A DNA stretch of 64,000 bases from Copromyces sp. CBS 386.78 (GCA_030685235.1 MU839080.1:682001-746000), one strand, 5' to 3'. Positions 1 to 13,309 are shown, numbered from the stretch's first letter. The notes: generated by a model not told the origin, from the sequence alone. Numbers and translations are program-made.

Positions 1-2994
1 TCGAAGGTTATCAGGGGCAGTGAACTGAAGACTTTTGATAATGTCGAACGGGGTTGTTGAAGAAAGAGAAACCCACGAGGAATTGAGACAGAAGGAATTC
101 TTCTCCAGGGATTGTTAGACGTTGAGATTTTGCAACCACCACATTTTAGCGAGCCGGCCTTCTATAGTTTATATGAACCGTAAGGTACGAACGTAATGGC
201 CCGTGAGCTGTTGTCCGGGGAACGGGACCCCGAAAATGGAGGTTCTTCGCGGGAGGCGGAGAGAGGGAGGGGTACCCCAAAAAGTGTGTGGTAAGAGGTA
301 CACAGCAAAACGTACCCTGAACCACACTGCTGCACAGCTCCTGCAACTTTTTTTTTTCTTTACCTCGACGGGACCTTCCTCACCTTCACTTCCATCCACC
401 TGTCATCGGATGTCGGTCGCGCTTGTGTCCTCCGTTGAGACATCTTTCGGCGCACTTGCCCTCATGGGAAGCCGTGATGATGGCCAATTTCTGGCCCTCT
501 TACGCACCTGGCGCTTCTCTCCGCCAGCGAGATTGGATGCTTCTAGCCTGTCAATGTCCAGATGCCGACTGCCATTCTCTCGCTGGATGACGGCCTTGGC
601 CTCATTGAGGTGAAGTGCCCGGCTGGGGGGTCCGGTGGCCACGGGGCAGCCACGATCTCTCTGGAGGTTAGCGCACCCCAGAGAGTCCTGGGTCTCCTAC
701 ACCACCAGAGAAATAGCACCCCTTGTTACAACATCTCGTACTGTACAAGCAGTCGGTACCTCCCTCACCTTCACTTTCCCACCATGTCCTTCAAAAGCCT
801 CTAGGCTCTTAGAAAGTGGATCGCTTCGTACTTAACCAGCCCATGTCCAGTGCTTCCACTCACTCTGACCAGGGCCTTGCCTCCAAAGAGACGACGAGTG
901 GAAAGTAGTTGCTCGGTTTCTCCTGTCACAAGTCTCGTTACCTTGTATCAATTCAGTTTGTGTTCTTTGCGACTGGGTGCGCCTTGTTCTTCTCGCCTTT
1001 CGAGTCGCAGCCGAGTTGTTGTGCTCCTCAGGTTCCAGTCCCCATCCCGTCGTCCATCTCGACCGGACTCTGGACTCTCACACGCCGACGTTGAAGTGGA
1101 CTAGACGTTGCGCCTTGTCTGTGTTCCGACTACTGCCCGTACCTCCCGTCGTCCTTCCTTGTGTTCGGGTAGTGCTGTGTCGGTGCGCATCCGTCAACGG
1201 CTTCAACATTGTGTTTTGCCTCACACAGCCTAGAGGTAGTCTTGTCAGACCTTCGATTCCCGTACATTCGTCGTTCCTTGGGTTGCCTGGGCTGTCTTGG
1301 TCATCGATCTGTCTTGGTCTTTCTGCCGAATCGCCACTCCTTTACGCCATAGACGCTTGCCCCAGAAACCGGTGCTGGACTCCCAATTTTTCATCAAGGG
1401 CTACTTTGGAAAACACCAACTCAGCTTCGCTCGCTCTCTCGTTGAGGAAATACCTGTTCTGCTCCATTTTATTCCGGTATGTACCCGTCACTCAACGTCT
1501 CGATTCCCGTTCTCCGCTTCTACCTGGCAGTTACGAGCTTCCACTACTTGGACTCCTTATATGTCGTGAACCACGAGTCTCCGAGCCCCTCTCCCTGTGC
1601 ACCATATCGTGGGGTCAAGACCATCTGGAACCTCCATGTTATTCGTCATATTACTAGCAGTACCTTCCTTACTTAGTACCTGGTGAAACGCTGACCAAAG
1701 GAAAGACCGCTCTAGGCAGGACCGACTGGACACTGGATGTACTGCAGTTTCATCCCCTCGAAAGAGATTCGGGCTATTTCACCTTCTTGATCTGTCCTTG
1801 TTGAGCAAACGAGTGCACTTTCCTCCTCGAGTTGGACGATTGCCATAACATTATTCAACGCCGAGTGCGGACTACCTTGACGTCCATCAACTCCATCGTT
1901 CTTGCTTGTCGCCCCAGGTGGAAGTCGAAAACGACCCGCTCACTTATCTCATCTCATTTACACCCCAACTTGCAGGCTCCACTCGTTCAAAGAAACCCGG
2001 AAAGTGCAAACAACTCGGAGGGCGGGAAAGGAGCAGGTCGATACCCACGAGACTGGTTTTTTTTTTCTGGGTGCCAAATATAATCCAGGCTCTACCCTTG
2101 ACTACTCCAGAAATCACCGATTTCCGAATTACCCACCCACCAGACCAGTCTCGACCCAGTTCAGCCACTCATAACAGTCTTCAGTCACCCTCGTCATTGA
2201 CTGCTCAGCACTGACTGCCGTGCTCTTCTGTCGATCTGGTCGATCTACATGCTTTGGTTCCCTTTCTTGGTCCTTCAGAGATCACACATATATACCTTCT
2301 GCTGGGGTTATTCGGACACTGTAAGTGAACTGTCTTCCCGATCCGAGATCTCATTTTTCTGCGCGATCCTCACTCCTTGGAGTCACTTGTATCCTTCGCC
2401 TCGAGCTAGAGACATTCATTCTGCTTGTTCACACAAGTCTACTCGATTGGCATCGTACAATGTGTACCCGCGAGAGGGCCTCTTCCCGAGAAAGATCAAG
2501 TTCCAAACTGACCGATCAGCCACAGAACATACCGGAAACATCCACGTGAAAACGTTGAATGGGCAAGTCTTGAGCCCTCTTTCTCCTTGAAACGGCAACG
2601 GTAGTTCGTATCTTTGACAGAGACGACATCTCGCCTCGACTTGTGTGGGGGTATCCGTTTCTCCAGGTATGATTTCCCGTGAGGCCCGGTCATTAATTCT
2701 TCATGCACCCCCCCTGGCAACGTGACATAGACCGGAGGCGAAACCCTGATTGAGAGCTGCTAACCCGGGAAGCGCATTTCTAGAGCTGGTACTTTCACAT
2801 TCATTGAATTCCGTTTCGTCTTCACGAAGCAACCAACACCCTGGACAATCATTATCGCTGGACCTCAAAGACGACAAACGACGCTGCCAACGACGACTAC
2901 AAGCAGAAAGTGGGATGGCGATGCTCTGAGTTCTGGTTGTTGCTAGCATGAAACTGCAGCTCTTCAACACTGAGGATATTACAAGCAGTTCATC
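1..2994. other. gene-free stretch upstream of the ApsA-like gene
   Basis: No reading frame here has convincing codon structure, a recognisable domain or clear splice partners. From about 850 onward the plus strand is pyrimidine-rich and full of CTTGT/TCGTT words, which resembles the long 5' leaders of filamentous-fungal regulatory genes, so part of it may be the transcribed leader of the gene starting at 2995. Several short ATG-initiated frames lie in it and could act as upstream ORFs if it is transcribed. This is inference; no promoter element was identified. Confidence 0.5.
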
Positions 2995-5900
2995 ATGGGC
3001 GCCTGGGAAACCGAGGACGAGGGGACCGACCCAGTGGTGTCGTTGCCGACCCGCAACCCTTCGATACGCAACCGTTCTCGAAATCAATCCCGAGCTTCGC
3101 GCAAATCCAGGCGGTCCACCACGCCAACGAATAGGTCGGGGAGCTCCTCCCCACCACCTTTGCCCGCTGACTGGAGCGACAAGGGATCAAAACGAGCATC
3201 GAAAGATATAAGCATAGACGACAACATCAGCATTCTTGACCCACGAAGATTTACCCCTACGCTTCACGCCAGTCTAGTCTCCGAGATATTGTCTTTGAGA
3301 CGTGATCAGGATGAAAAGCTTAAAATTATCGAGGGCCTCGAGACATCGCTGCAGAAAACCCAAAAAGAGTCCGACTCCTTGCAAACGACGCTCCTGAACA
3401 CCACCAAGGAAAACCGGTCACTGAAACGTCAACTGGCACTTCTGGAAGGCGGAACCTCTTCTGCTTTGGATCAACTAGCGAAAGAGCGCGATGAGGCTGT
3501 GGAATCTGCGAACGACACCAAGAAGAGGCTAGAGACTGCGCAGAAGAAACTGCGAAATCAGGAGGAGGATATCGAGCGCGTCCATCAGCAATGGACGAAG
3601 GAGAAGGACGAGCGAGAGGAGGAGAAGCGGAAGTTTGAGGTCCGTATTCATGTCGCAGAAAGCCGCCTGAAGTTGGTCCTTGATGAGGTTACTGCGTTCC
3701 AAGCTGCGCAGACATCCGCTAGCCTTGATCGCCCTAAGAGTGCGGCGGGCAGCGAAACTGGACAAGAAAACGATGGCGCAAGCGTTCGAACTCTCAGCTT
3801 GACCAACAGCATCCGGTTCTCTACTGTCAGTGCAATGATGAAGCCGACTGGCAATACCTTGGCAGACGAGCTTGGTTTCGATGGAGACTACGAGGATGAA
3901 AGCGACTACGGTGGCCGTCAAAGTGTTTTGTCCAACCGTGGACACATGCGGACCACAAGCCGTGACAGTGCGTTCGTGCGGTTTTCGAGCCGTGAGAGCG
4001 GTCATATGCGAAATGGAAGCCGCGATACCCTTTTCTCCATCAAGACACACCGACGACACCAAAGCACCGAAAGCCTTCTCAGATCTGCTAGCATTAATCG
4101 TGGAAAACTGTCTCTGAACCAGTCCACCCTTGATAGACTCGAAGGCTCCGTAATCAAAGAGGATGAGGAGTTGCAGCCGCAAACACCGAGGCCGACTTAT
4201 GTCGATACTGGAATCCAATACTCGCCGCCTCCTTCCCCCAAGATTGCACCAATCGAACTTTCGACTCCTCAACCGACCCTAACCCTTTCTCACCAACTAT
4301 ACGAGAGGCCATCTGACGTCGATAGCCCGCCTCGTACGGACACTGAATCTGAGCCAAACCAAAGAAGAAAGAGGGTTCACCTTGGCGGTCCACTGTTAAT
4401 CAAGACATCCAACGCGCAGAACTTGATGGTGAACGGATCAACGCAAACCAACGCAGAGCCACTCAGCCCACCTCGAACACCCAAGTTGCCAGTTCAGAAA
4501 TCACTACCCACACCCCAAGCGCCCCCGTCTACTATGGTCACCTCCTCCACGCAAACCGATATTCCTTCCGTTCAGCTGCAGCCACCAGCTCCTGAGTCTC
4601 CTTCATACACCATCCCCAGTATCAGCATCATTCCTCCCTCGAGCCGACCTGCGTCACCATGCGAGCCACTCCTGCCGCCTTTATCCAAGGACTTTGGCTG
4701 TCAGGTCAACATGCCTGCTCGTGTGTCTATGACATCGACTGCAGTGCAAACGGACGAGATTCGGGTTGACTGGCGGCTGGCTAAGCTCCCCGCCCACTTG
4801 CATCCCTCCGCCATCGTCTCGAGACCTGTTTCGCCAGCCGTTTCGTCCGTTGATCAGCACGTTGAGGAAGCTAGACAGTTCACTCCAGTACCAGGAAACC
4901 TGCCACCTCGGAACCCAAGGCGACTGACCAACAAGTGCAGTGTGTCCGAGATCCCATCCTCCCCACCTGTTGCAGCATCCCCGGTTTTGGAAGATATGTA
5001 TGACGCTTACCCTGGGAATAACGATGATGGGCCGCTGTCTCACTACGACGCTCCTATGCGCAGACCACACCGGATTAGTAGCTTGTTTGCCGGTTTCAAT
5101 GGACATAGCTCGGACGAGGAAGATTTCATGGATCCGGCGGATCAGAGTGATTCGGAGTATCGCACAGCTCTATCTGCTCCCCGGCCCATGACCAACTCTA
5201 GCTTTGGCAAGCGGAGCTCGGGAAGCATTGCCCTGATGAGCTCACCAGAGCAAACCTTCTCGCAAAGGACCGCTAGAGTGCTTAACACTCTTCGCGGACT
5301 TGAAGAGGAGGAGATCGACACTCCAGACGTCTTCGACTCTGTCAGTATTTTCCATCAACGCGATAGCCGCGATTTGACCCTGGTTCGGACTGCTTCCAGG
5401 CGCTCAGGACGATCAACCGCTTCCAAGGCAAATGGCATGCGCAGGGCTGCCATGGTACAAAGCGGCATCGTCTCCCACTCTCTGGCAAGAACCCCAAGCT
5501 TTACTACGGATGCTGCGGAACCGCCATTCCCTATTCCAAAACGAGCTAGTTCGAGGAAGCCTGTCAATGATAGTAGCCCGAGGGAGGGTCGCGGCGTAAC
5601 TCCTATGAGGAGTAACGAGGGGATTCACAGGCGAGGTTCAAGTCGTGGTCCTTATCGGGCAAATAGCATCCGGAAAGCCCGTCCGCCATCGGCAGTCTCG
5701 CGTAAAAGAAGCCAGCGGCGCGCAAGCCGGTCTCCTCCACCCTTCATGCCCCCGACCCAAGCATCCGACAGCCCTGATCTACCTCCTCTGCCACGCAACG
5801 CTATAAGCAACCCCAAGAAGACAGATCGGTCGCAGCGGTCGACGGTGGCGGCGAACATAGACGATCTGCCAGGTCGGCCTACGAGCAACTCAAGTCAGCC

Positions 5901-7264
5901 GACGAGTGTCGTTGATGCTATCGCCAAGACTATGGTTGGAGAATGGATGTTCAAGTATGTCAGAAGACGGAAGTCGTTTGGCATGACGGACAAGAATGGC
6001 GATGACAGCAGCAACGACCGCCACAAGCGATGGGTATGGATAGCCCCCTACGAGCGCGCGATCCTCTGGAGTAGCAAACAACCTTCATCTGGAAGCGCGC
6101 TGTTGGGTAAATCCGGACGCAAATGTGAGTTTCTTGTGCTCATGCCTTGAACTGATAGATGCTAACTTTGATGTGTTTCTAGTGGTCATCCAATCTGTTC
6201 TTGACGTGAAGGACGAGAACCCAGCCCCCAAGGGATCGGGCCCGCTTTTCAACAGATCTATCCTGATCTTGACCCCTCAAAGAGCATTGAAGTTTACGGC
6301 AGTCAGTGCTGAACGACACTATCTCTGGTTGACGGCCTTATCATTTTTGGCTCATTCGAACCAAGCCATTCCGGAGAACCTCGCGGTCCCAGACCCGGAC
6401 CCGCAGCCTGAGGTGTTCGAGCTGCCTAAGCCCAAGCCGGTGGCAGTACCGCCACCGGTACAAGCGCCCACATCCGTACCGGTTCCCAAGGCCAAGGCGC
6501 GAAGACCTATCCGCGATTCTATTCGGTTGACAAAGGCAAAGGCTGCTATCATTCCAACGGGACCCGACAGAAGCTTCCCACTGCAGATGGATGAAGACGA
6601 TGCCGTGCCCCCAAGCATCCCCACCTTCCGACCTACACTGGCCGAGTCTTACAACTTTAACCCGGTGGTAATGCACAATCGTGAAGAGTCGTATGATTCC
6701 ACCATACCCCCTGCTATTCCTCGGTTTAACGAACGGAACCTGCACGCTGCGCTACACAATCGACAGCGTAGTAGCACTGGTGGCTATCTCCCACCGCCGA
6801 TCTCTTATCGAGGGTTCTCGGGGCCGATGGCTGGAAGCTCCCATGCGCCGTCTGATAGTACAGCCGGCATGAGTGTTGCCAGCTCGTCCGACATCTTCAG
6901 CAATGCCGGAGCGCCGAGCGTCATGGGCTCCAGCATCCTGGGCTCAAGTGGCATGACATGGGGAACCGGGTCTGTGTCCCGTGGGTCGGAGGCATCGAGT
7001 CGACCTAGTGCTCCCAACTTCTTTGACGCGATTGGAACTGTGCGTATGGAAGCTTTCATACAGCCGATGGCTTTTACCAAATACGATGACGACCAGGAGA
7101 GTTATCGTCACATGAACCGCCGCCGAAGCAAGGAGTTCCGAAGAAGACACAGCCGAAGCTGGCAGAGGGATAGCATCCTGAGTGGAAATACTCGGATCAC
7201 TCTCGGAAGCGATCCAATCGAGGACTATGCGTACGACAGAGATGACCCGTTTAAGGGGTTCTAA
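2995..7264 (+). CDS. apsA: ApsA/Num1-type nuclear migration protein with PH domain
   Basis: Predicted 1403-residue cortical anchor for dynein and astral microtubules, needed for nuclear migration in hyphae. Two exons are seen: 2995-6124 and 6183-7264. The 58-bp intron has GTGAGT, a GCTAAC branch site and TAG, and it sits inside the PH domain. Residues 1-80 are basic and Ser-rich, and about 85-245 form a coiled coil. The middle is disordered and carries repeated TQT-like motifs near residues 405, 484, 520 and 585. A pleckstrin-homology domain of the Mcp5/Num1 type begins near residue 980 (GEWMFKYVRR, then KRWVWI and RHYLWLTAL) and in the family binds plasma-membrane phosphoinositide. The coiled-coil plus late PH architecture matches ApsA. 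The first ATG of the long frame was taken as the start; an extra upstream exon cannot be excluded. The gene converges on the one at 8672-10050. Confidence 0.85.
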
Positions 7265-8671
7265 GAAGGTTATTTAAAGCATGGTGTTGGAATTTTATAC
7301 TCGTTGCCAATTTTTGTGCAACCCATTGCTGGCGCTCATTTATTTCCCTATGTTTATTTTTGTTAAGAGTACGGAGACGCGGAAAAGTTGACGGCGGAAA
7401 CTTTGTGAGCAGGTCAAGACTTTGATTTCTGAAACCATTAACCCCCTACAACACCGTGGAGGGGCAACATTCAAAAAGTTAAGACGACGCAAAGATTTAC
7501 GGACATTAGAGTCCAACATAACCATAACTTCTAAGCCGCCCAGAAAAGGGGACCCCTCGAAGGGAGGAGGCTGTAAAGGCAACGGCACAAACACTTACTC
7601 CGAATGCTCACATACTAGCCTCATATCGCCTTTATTTTCCTTCTAATTTCTTTTCCTCATGCATCCACTTGGAGGTTGTTCTGTATATTCTCAAGCATGT
7701 GTATACAACTGTACTTATGTAGTCAAGGACGACGGTGAAGATGAAGGTCATAGGCTCAAGAGGAGCGTTCAAACTCAAACAAGTTTAGGGGAGAAACACC
7801 AGTGACCCCGATTCCTCGGAGATAGGGCTGGACAGAGAAGGGGGTGGGATTCGATCTTCGGATCATAGCCACGATGCGTCTGTTTTAGGACGTATCAAAG
7901 GCAACAACAAGATAGAAATAGATTACTGTACAAGTTCATCGCTTGACCAGCTTGGCCCCTAGTCGGAAACCGGTGCATGAAATAATGGAACACATGCGTT
8001 TTATTACACTGGTATCTAGCCATAAACCCTCATTACCGCTCCTCCCCTTCAACAATATAAACATGAACGAAAACACACGCTGCAAGCCCACCCAGTCTCG
8101 CGTACCCGATCAACCATCCCACAATTACAGCCACCGAAACCATGGGAACTCTCGCGCTTTTGCTCTACAAGAGGGTAAAGCTCAACCTACCTCACCGGGG
8201 ACCAGGAAGAGGATATTGAAAGGAGGACCGAGCACGTAGTAGACATGCCGACCCTTCGCCCTTCACCGTCGCTGTATCCTGCTCGAACCCAATGATAATA
8301 GGGACCTTTTTTGCTCTTGCTCTGTGCACCTGCTGTTTCCGAGTTCCGATGTTCCTTGGTGGCCATGAAGATCGATGGGACAGGACCGGGTCTGCTGGAG
8401 ATTGAACTGGACTCCCGCCGCGCTGTTCTCCTGCTGACGTGTCTGCTGCCACGTGTTTGAGGCCCTGAGAGAAGTGAGTGGTTGATTAAAGGAAACAAAA
8501 AGCAAATGCAAAACCGATAAAACTCCAACAGTCCTTATGCTACCCCCTCTTTCCCGTCCAGTCCTCTATCATCATTACCTCGTAGTGCTCGTTAAGTCAT
8601 TGACCATCGATCATTAACCAATTTGACCCCCAACAAAAATATAACCCTGATCCCGCCTCTCAAAGCTCACA
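7265..8671. other. convergent intergenic region
   Basis: This is the 3' side of two convergent genes, presumably holding both 3' UTRs. It is relatively AT-rich just after each stop codon. I saw no gene, repeat or RNA in it. Confidence 0.5.
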
Positions 8672-10050
8672 TCATTTCGTCATCCTCCCCCCCCTCCCCT
8701 CTTTCCCACCATTCTTCCCTCCTTTCGTACCATTCTTCTTCTCTTCAGCGCCAGGTTCCATCCCCGCCAACCACCCTTTAATCATCTTCTTGCTATCCAC
8801 CTTCATCTCCTTTTCAGATTTAATCTTGGAATTGAATTTCTTCGTCTTGGTGATGGTCGCTTTCCCGGGTGGTGCGATCACACTCGGCACGCCCGTGTCG
8901 AGGGGCACGACGACGGTTGTTTCGCTTGCTGTGGGCACGGGTGGTTTCTTTGGTTTCGTAACCTTTGTTGGCTTGGTTGTAACTGGCGGCTTTTTGGAGG
9001 GGGTTGGTTTCTGGGTGGAGGTCTTGGGGACGGCGACTTTGGTGCTGCTGATATCTTGTTTGCTGATGCTGACGGAGGGGGCGCGGGAGGAGGAGGAGGA
9101 CGTTCCGGCGGTTGAAGGGCGGGTGGAGGTGTTTCGTGTTGATTTTCCGTGGGTGAAGGATCGGTGGGGTGAGGCGGAGGGCATGCGGCGGGTTTGAGGG
9201 CCGCCGTGGGTTTTGGTTACTGCGTAGAAGATGGAGAAGAGGAGAGGTTGTTTGTGGTTCGGGTCGTGGCTCTTGGTGCGTTTGTGGTGGTGATGATGGT
9301 CATGGCTGTGGCTGTCTTTGTGGCCTTCTTTTTGCTGGCCTTCGCTGAAAGTATGGCGATGGGGGACTCGCGGACGGTGGTGCGAAGATGTCGGGACGCT
9401 GGTGTCAGCCCCGGTTGTGTGTCTTCGCCTCGGTTTGTACTCTCGTCGCAATGACGGGACTTCGGCGGGAGATAAGGGTCGAAAGGGCTCTGGCTCGCGA
9501 GTGAAGACCATAAGCTCCGCTTCTTGCACGGTTGGCAAGGGCTCGCTTTCACGGTAGCCATCATTGTCTGACGTCTGGACCGAAACATCATCGCCCGAGA
9601 CTGAGGTGGCGTTGGTGGTGGTGCCTTGGTGTTGTTCCTCCTCATCGGCGGCCGAAAATTCCCCAATAGGCTCTGACTCTGCGATCTCCGGGTACCTGGG
9701 TTCCGGATCCTCCATAACCTCGGGGCTCTCTGGCCTGATCGCAACAGTTTCTCCGGGGAGTTTCCAAGGGCTGACTGCAACTGCCGGGTGGTATTCCTTC
9801 TCCTGATGAACCTCTATACCTCCCGCATACCCTCCTCCATATTCTTCCGCATAGCCACCCATGTAGTAACCCTCTGTGTATTCATAATCTCCCCAAGTGC
9901 CTGCACAAGATCAGCTGGGGTCGAACAAAGAAGCCTTGCTGGGGGCTTACCGTCGGCCAATTTCCTGGCTCGGTAGAAGTAGGTTCCATCCTCACTTGAA
10001 ACCCAATCTGACCACACCTGACCACTGAAGTTAGTTTTTGAAGCTGCCAT
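8672..10050 (-). CDS. conserved fungal low-complexity protein, function unknown
   Basis: Predicted 442 residues from two exons, 10050-9951 and 9900-8672. The 50-bp intron uses GTAAG and CAG, and splicing restores a reading frame that continues the N-terminal motif. The N-terminal 45 residues carry aromatic W and Y spacings (QVWSDW, YFYRARKLADG, then WGDYEYTEGYY) that look like a short conserved fungal module. The remainder is disordered: a His-rich stretch (SHDHHHHHKR), Ser/Thr/Pro/Lys-rich tracts and a Gly/Lys-rich basic tail. There is no signal peptide, transmembrane segment or enzymatic motif. I do not recognise the family. Starting at the internal Met after the intron would lose the only ordered part, so the spliced start is preferred. 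Confidence 0.7.
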
Positions 10051-11937
10051 GTTCGTGAGGGAGGATCATCTCACAGGCTCGATCTCGACCACTTTCTTTT
10101 CCCGCTTCCATGGAAACCACTTGAAGCCCTTTGCCGAGTGCTCGGTAGCATGGGCTCGGTGCCTTCCTGGCATGATGACGGAGACGAGGCAAGACCTTGA
10201 GACCTGGACAGAAGAGATTGAAACGGAAGAAGTGGGCCTCTAGTTTGACTAAAGCAGGTACGATGCCCTTCAACGAGATGGCCAGGGGCAATACGACCCT
10301 CGAAGGATGCTATTCCGGGTCTAACTGGACCACGCAGTCCCGACAGTCTGCGTTCTTTTTTACGATCAAACAAACAACGAATGGAATTTTCGATTTACAA
10401 GAAAAGGATCTTGTGACAAAACACACCGATCCCACTCTGGGAGAGGGACGGGCATAAGTATGAGACGGGAAGCCCACATCACCAGGGGTAAAGTCTGCAC
10501 GACGGCCAACATCAACTCCTCAATTACCGAAACCGATGGAGTGACCAGACAAGAATTTTCCACTCGGAACTGAGATGTCATGTAGCGTCCAGCGCTAGAA
10601 CTTGGCAGACACCTCCTGGAAAGTGGTGAGACGTCCAATCAGGGACAGAACCAGTTAGGACATGATGGTGGGAGGTGGGTGGGATGCAGCCGAAAGCTTG
10701 CCGTTGAGCTTGTAAGAAAAAGCTTGCTAGTACCGCACCATCACCACACGATGCAGCTCACACAGGGAAATAAAAAGAGGGTGGAGAGAATCTAACAGTC
10801 CAAGACGAAGGAGCAGATGCAGAGAGACCATGGTCTCGATGCACATGCATGCAGCCTATAACAGCCAATGCTATGGAAGATCAGTCCACGCCAAACCCAC
10901 TTGCCGCAGCTCGACTTTTGAGACCGTCTCCTCACCCATTCTGGGGTTTGATCACAAAGGTTTGGGCATCAAGCTGACAACACAGCAATTGGCCGACGGC
11001 CCACTTGGCCAGTTTGAAGGACGGGACAAGATGGCCCCCCTTACACCTGGGTACGGCATATGTATCTCGGGGCGCGTGCAGGAAGTCTGGGGAGCGTCGA
11101 AAGCGCGTTCTCTGTCCGTCCTGCATCACATCCCGTCCTTGGCTGGCAGGATATCGAGGCCGACAAGGAAGGTGGGAGATGCTCGTCAACGGTTGGCTTG
11201 TTGGTGAGGGAGACGGGAGTGACTGTCCAATATTCGGGTGATATTGAGAACCGAAGGACCGCACACGATCCATCCAGCGTATGGAACATCGGAGAAGGCC
11301 CTCGTTTAGAAAAAGGTTCGGGATGCTGTGTTCAATGCGTTGGACAATCCCATCCCATCCCCATGACGGCCGCCATCATGCGACGACTTCGGAACATGAA
11401 CCGGGAATGTTGAGCGATAATGGCGTTCAAAGTGCTGGACCGGGCAGTTTTGAAACTTTGACCGAGGACAAGCGTATGGCACCCAATGCCAATGGGTTGG
11501 AATTAATGCCAGTGCTGATGACCATGTTTTTGATATCCGTCTGTCACTGACTGATGAGCGATGACTTGAATGCGAGACCATGTCCACTGAATGCGGGGAC
11601 AGCGCAAAGAGGCGTGTGGGGAAACCTCCACACTTTGAAGTGCAGTGACCTCAATGTCCGGCGGTACGTACCTTCAAAGCTTGTCAGCTGTCCGTCACCT
11701 GCCTGGCGAGACGACCAAGGGTTCTCCGACGAAATTCCCAGCAGCACCGGGCTGACAGGGCTGCCGCGTTCACGTCAAGGCAACTAACTGATAGCATCCA
11801 CTATCATCGCGAACCGAGTCGCCTTGTTCTTACCTCTACGGCATACCATCCTACAGTCTAAAACCACCACAACCAGTTCGCCCTTCCACATCGTCACCCA
11901 ACAACCAACCCCACGACATATCCACACAGCCGCCAAC
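10051..11937. other. divergent intergenic region
   Basis: Nearly 1.9 kb lies between the divergent start codons of the 442-residue protein gene and SmD3, so both promoters must be here. A TATA-like AAATAAAAAG tract occurs near 10768, but it is not placed convincingly for either gene. Short open frames on both strands show no motif and no consistent splice partners. Confidence 0.4.
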
Positions 11938-12525
11938 ATGACTTCCACAATTGGTATTCCCATCAAGCTCCTCAACGAGGCCCAGGTTAGTAAACACCAT
12001 TGCCAAGTACAGACTGTGTTGTTGCCAAAACGCTAACCAGCTACTCCTGTCTAACAGGGTCATATCGTCACTCTCGAGATCACCTCTGGCCAGACCTACC
12101 GTGGCAAGCTTATTGAAGGTACGGCTTACCACCGCGAACTTTCGATTCCCATTCAACCCTCTAAAATGGCCAGCCATGCTAACCAATGCGCCTCTTCAGC
12201 CGAGGACAACATGAACGTCCAGCTCAAGGACATCACCGTCACAGCCCGCGACGGGCGCGTCAGCCATCTCGAACAAGTCTACATTCGCGGAAGTCATGTG
12301 CGATTCTTTATTGTGCCGGATATGTTGAGGTACGGCCGCCAGATCACGCATTGCGATCCCACCATCACCTCAATACGGGCCCAAGCTAACTGTTCTCTTT
12401 TTTCCCCACACAGAAACGCCCCCATGTTCCGCTCCCGCAACGTCCGCGGCCGCGGTGTCGGCCTCGCCCGTGGTCGTGCGACAGTCAGCAGGGCGCGCGC
12501 CGGTGGTCGTGGCGGCGCCAGATAA
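11938..12525 (+). CDS. SMD3: small nuclear ribonucleoprotein SmD3
   Basis: A 116-residue core Sm protein, part of the heptameric ring on U1, U2, U4 and U5 snRNAs in the spliceosome. Four exons are read: 11938-11985, 12058-12118, 12200-12329 and 12414-12525. The introns of 72, 81 and 84 bp have good GT..AG ends and CTAAC branch sites. The Sm1 motif covers about residues 16-45 ([18 protein letters not shown], then the NMNVQL strand). Sm2 covers about 60-80 ([17 protein letters not shown]). The tail is an RG-rich stretch ([11 protein letters not shown]), the site of symmetric arginine methylation in the family. Length and order match SmD3 closely. Three introns in so short a gene is notable. It converges on the Mmc1-like gene. 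Confidence 0.96.
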
Positions 12526-13046
12526 GGAGACGACGATTTCATCAAAAAACCTGACCCAGACCGAGAATCATTTGAAATCATAACACACAATGTCATTGTT
12601 GGGGCGACAATAACCGGCGCATTCATGATATTTTAGGCGTTTTGGGGGACGATAAAGCAACCTTTCGATTTTTTTTTTCCACCAAGGGGGGCAGGAAGAA
12701 GGGCGGAAAGAGAAAAGTGATTCGGAGCTTGGATGCCCGTATAGAGGACGAATACGAAGGACAGGGAGGATGTGTTGAGAGGTTGGTTAAGAGTTGGGAA
12801 GGGACTGGAGCGAGGGCTGGGCTGGACGTTTGGAACGTCTAACGACTGGGATCCTGGGACAGTGGGTTGGAGGGCGCCGGCCAACTCATCCATCAGCTGC
12901 AAAGGGATGGTCACGAAGGAATCGTGGCGTGGCGTCTCCTGCTCTAGTAGTTTTCACACGCTCCGCCAGCTGGACGATAATCATCAGTCAGGGGCCACAG
13001 CCGCTACCCGTCCGTCAGCACGCAACGAAAACATGGCTTCGTCACC
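12526..13046. other. gene-free stretch downstream of SmD3
   Basis: Probable SmD3 3' UTR followed by intergenic DNA. It includes a T run (about 12670-12680) followed by a purine-rich tract. I saw no supported gene. Confidence 0.4.
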
Positions 13047-13309
13047 ATGGCAGCCAGAACGCGAAAGGGAACCACCAGCTCAGCTCGCCTCAGATCCTAT
13101 CCGAGTCAAGCCTTGGGCAAGGAAGCCAGCACAGCACAACGCGAATCCTCTACTAGCCCTGGTTCTAACATAGACAGGGTACGTATCGTCTTTGTCTATT
13201 CTGTTGTACACGTACACAACGTATCCCATTTCATCTCAGCTCACGCTGACAGTTTAGACAACTACCACGAAATCCCAATGCCCCCCTTTTTTTGCTTCGG
13301 CTTGCTTAA
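13047..13309 (+). CDS. candidate small protein gene, 62 residues, doubtful
   Basis: A possible two-exon gene. An ATG in good context (CACCATGG) opens a 44-codon exon, 13047-13178. A GTACGT donor and a GACAG acceptor define a 74-bp intron, followed by exon 13253-13309 ending in TAA. The first part of the product is basic and Ser/Thr-rich, and the end is leucine-rich. No family is recognised and no second line of evidence exists. It lies between the convergent SmD3 and Mmc1-like genes, where chance open frames are expected. Listed only because the start context and intron signals coincide. Confidence 0.18.

Noticed and set aside
8790..9454. Plus-strand frames opposite the 442-residue low-complexity protein gene
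   Set aside because: The Val/Gly/Phe-rich translations mirror the Thr/Pro/Lys codons of the other strand; the spliced minus-strand gene explains the region better.
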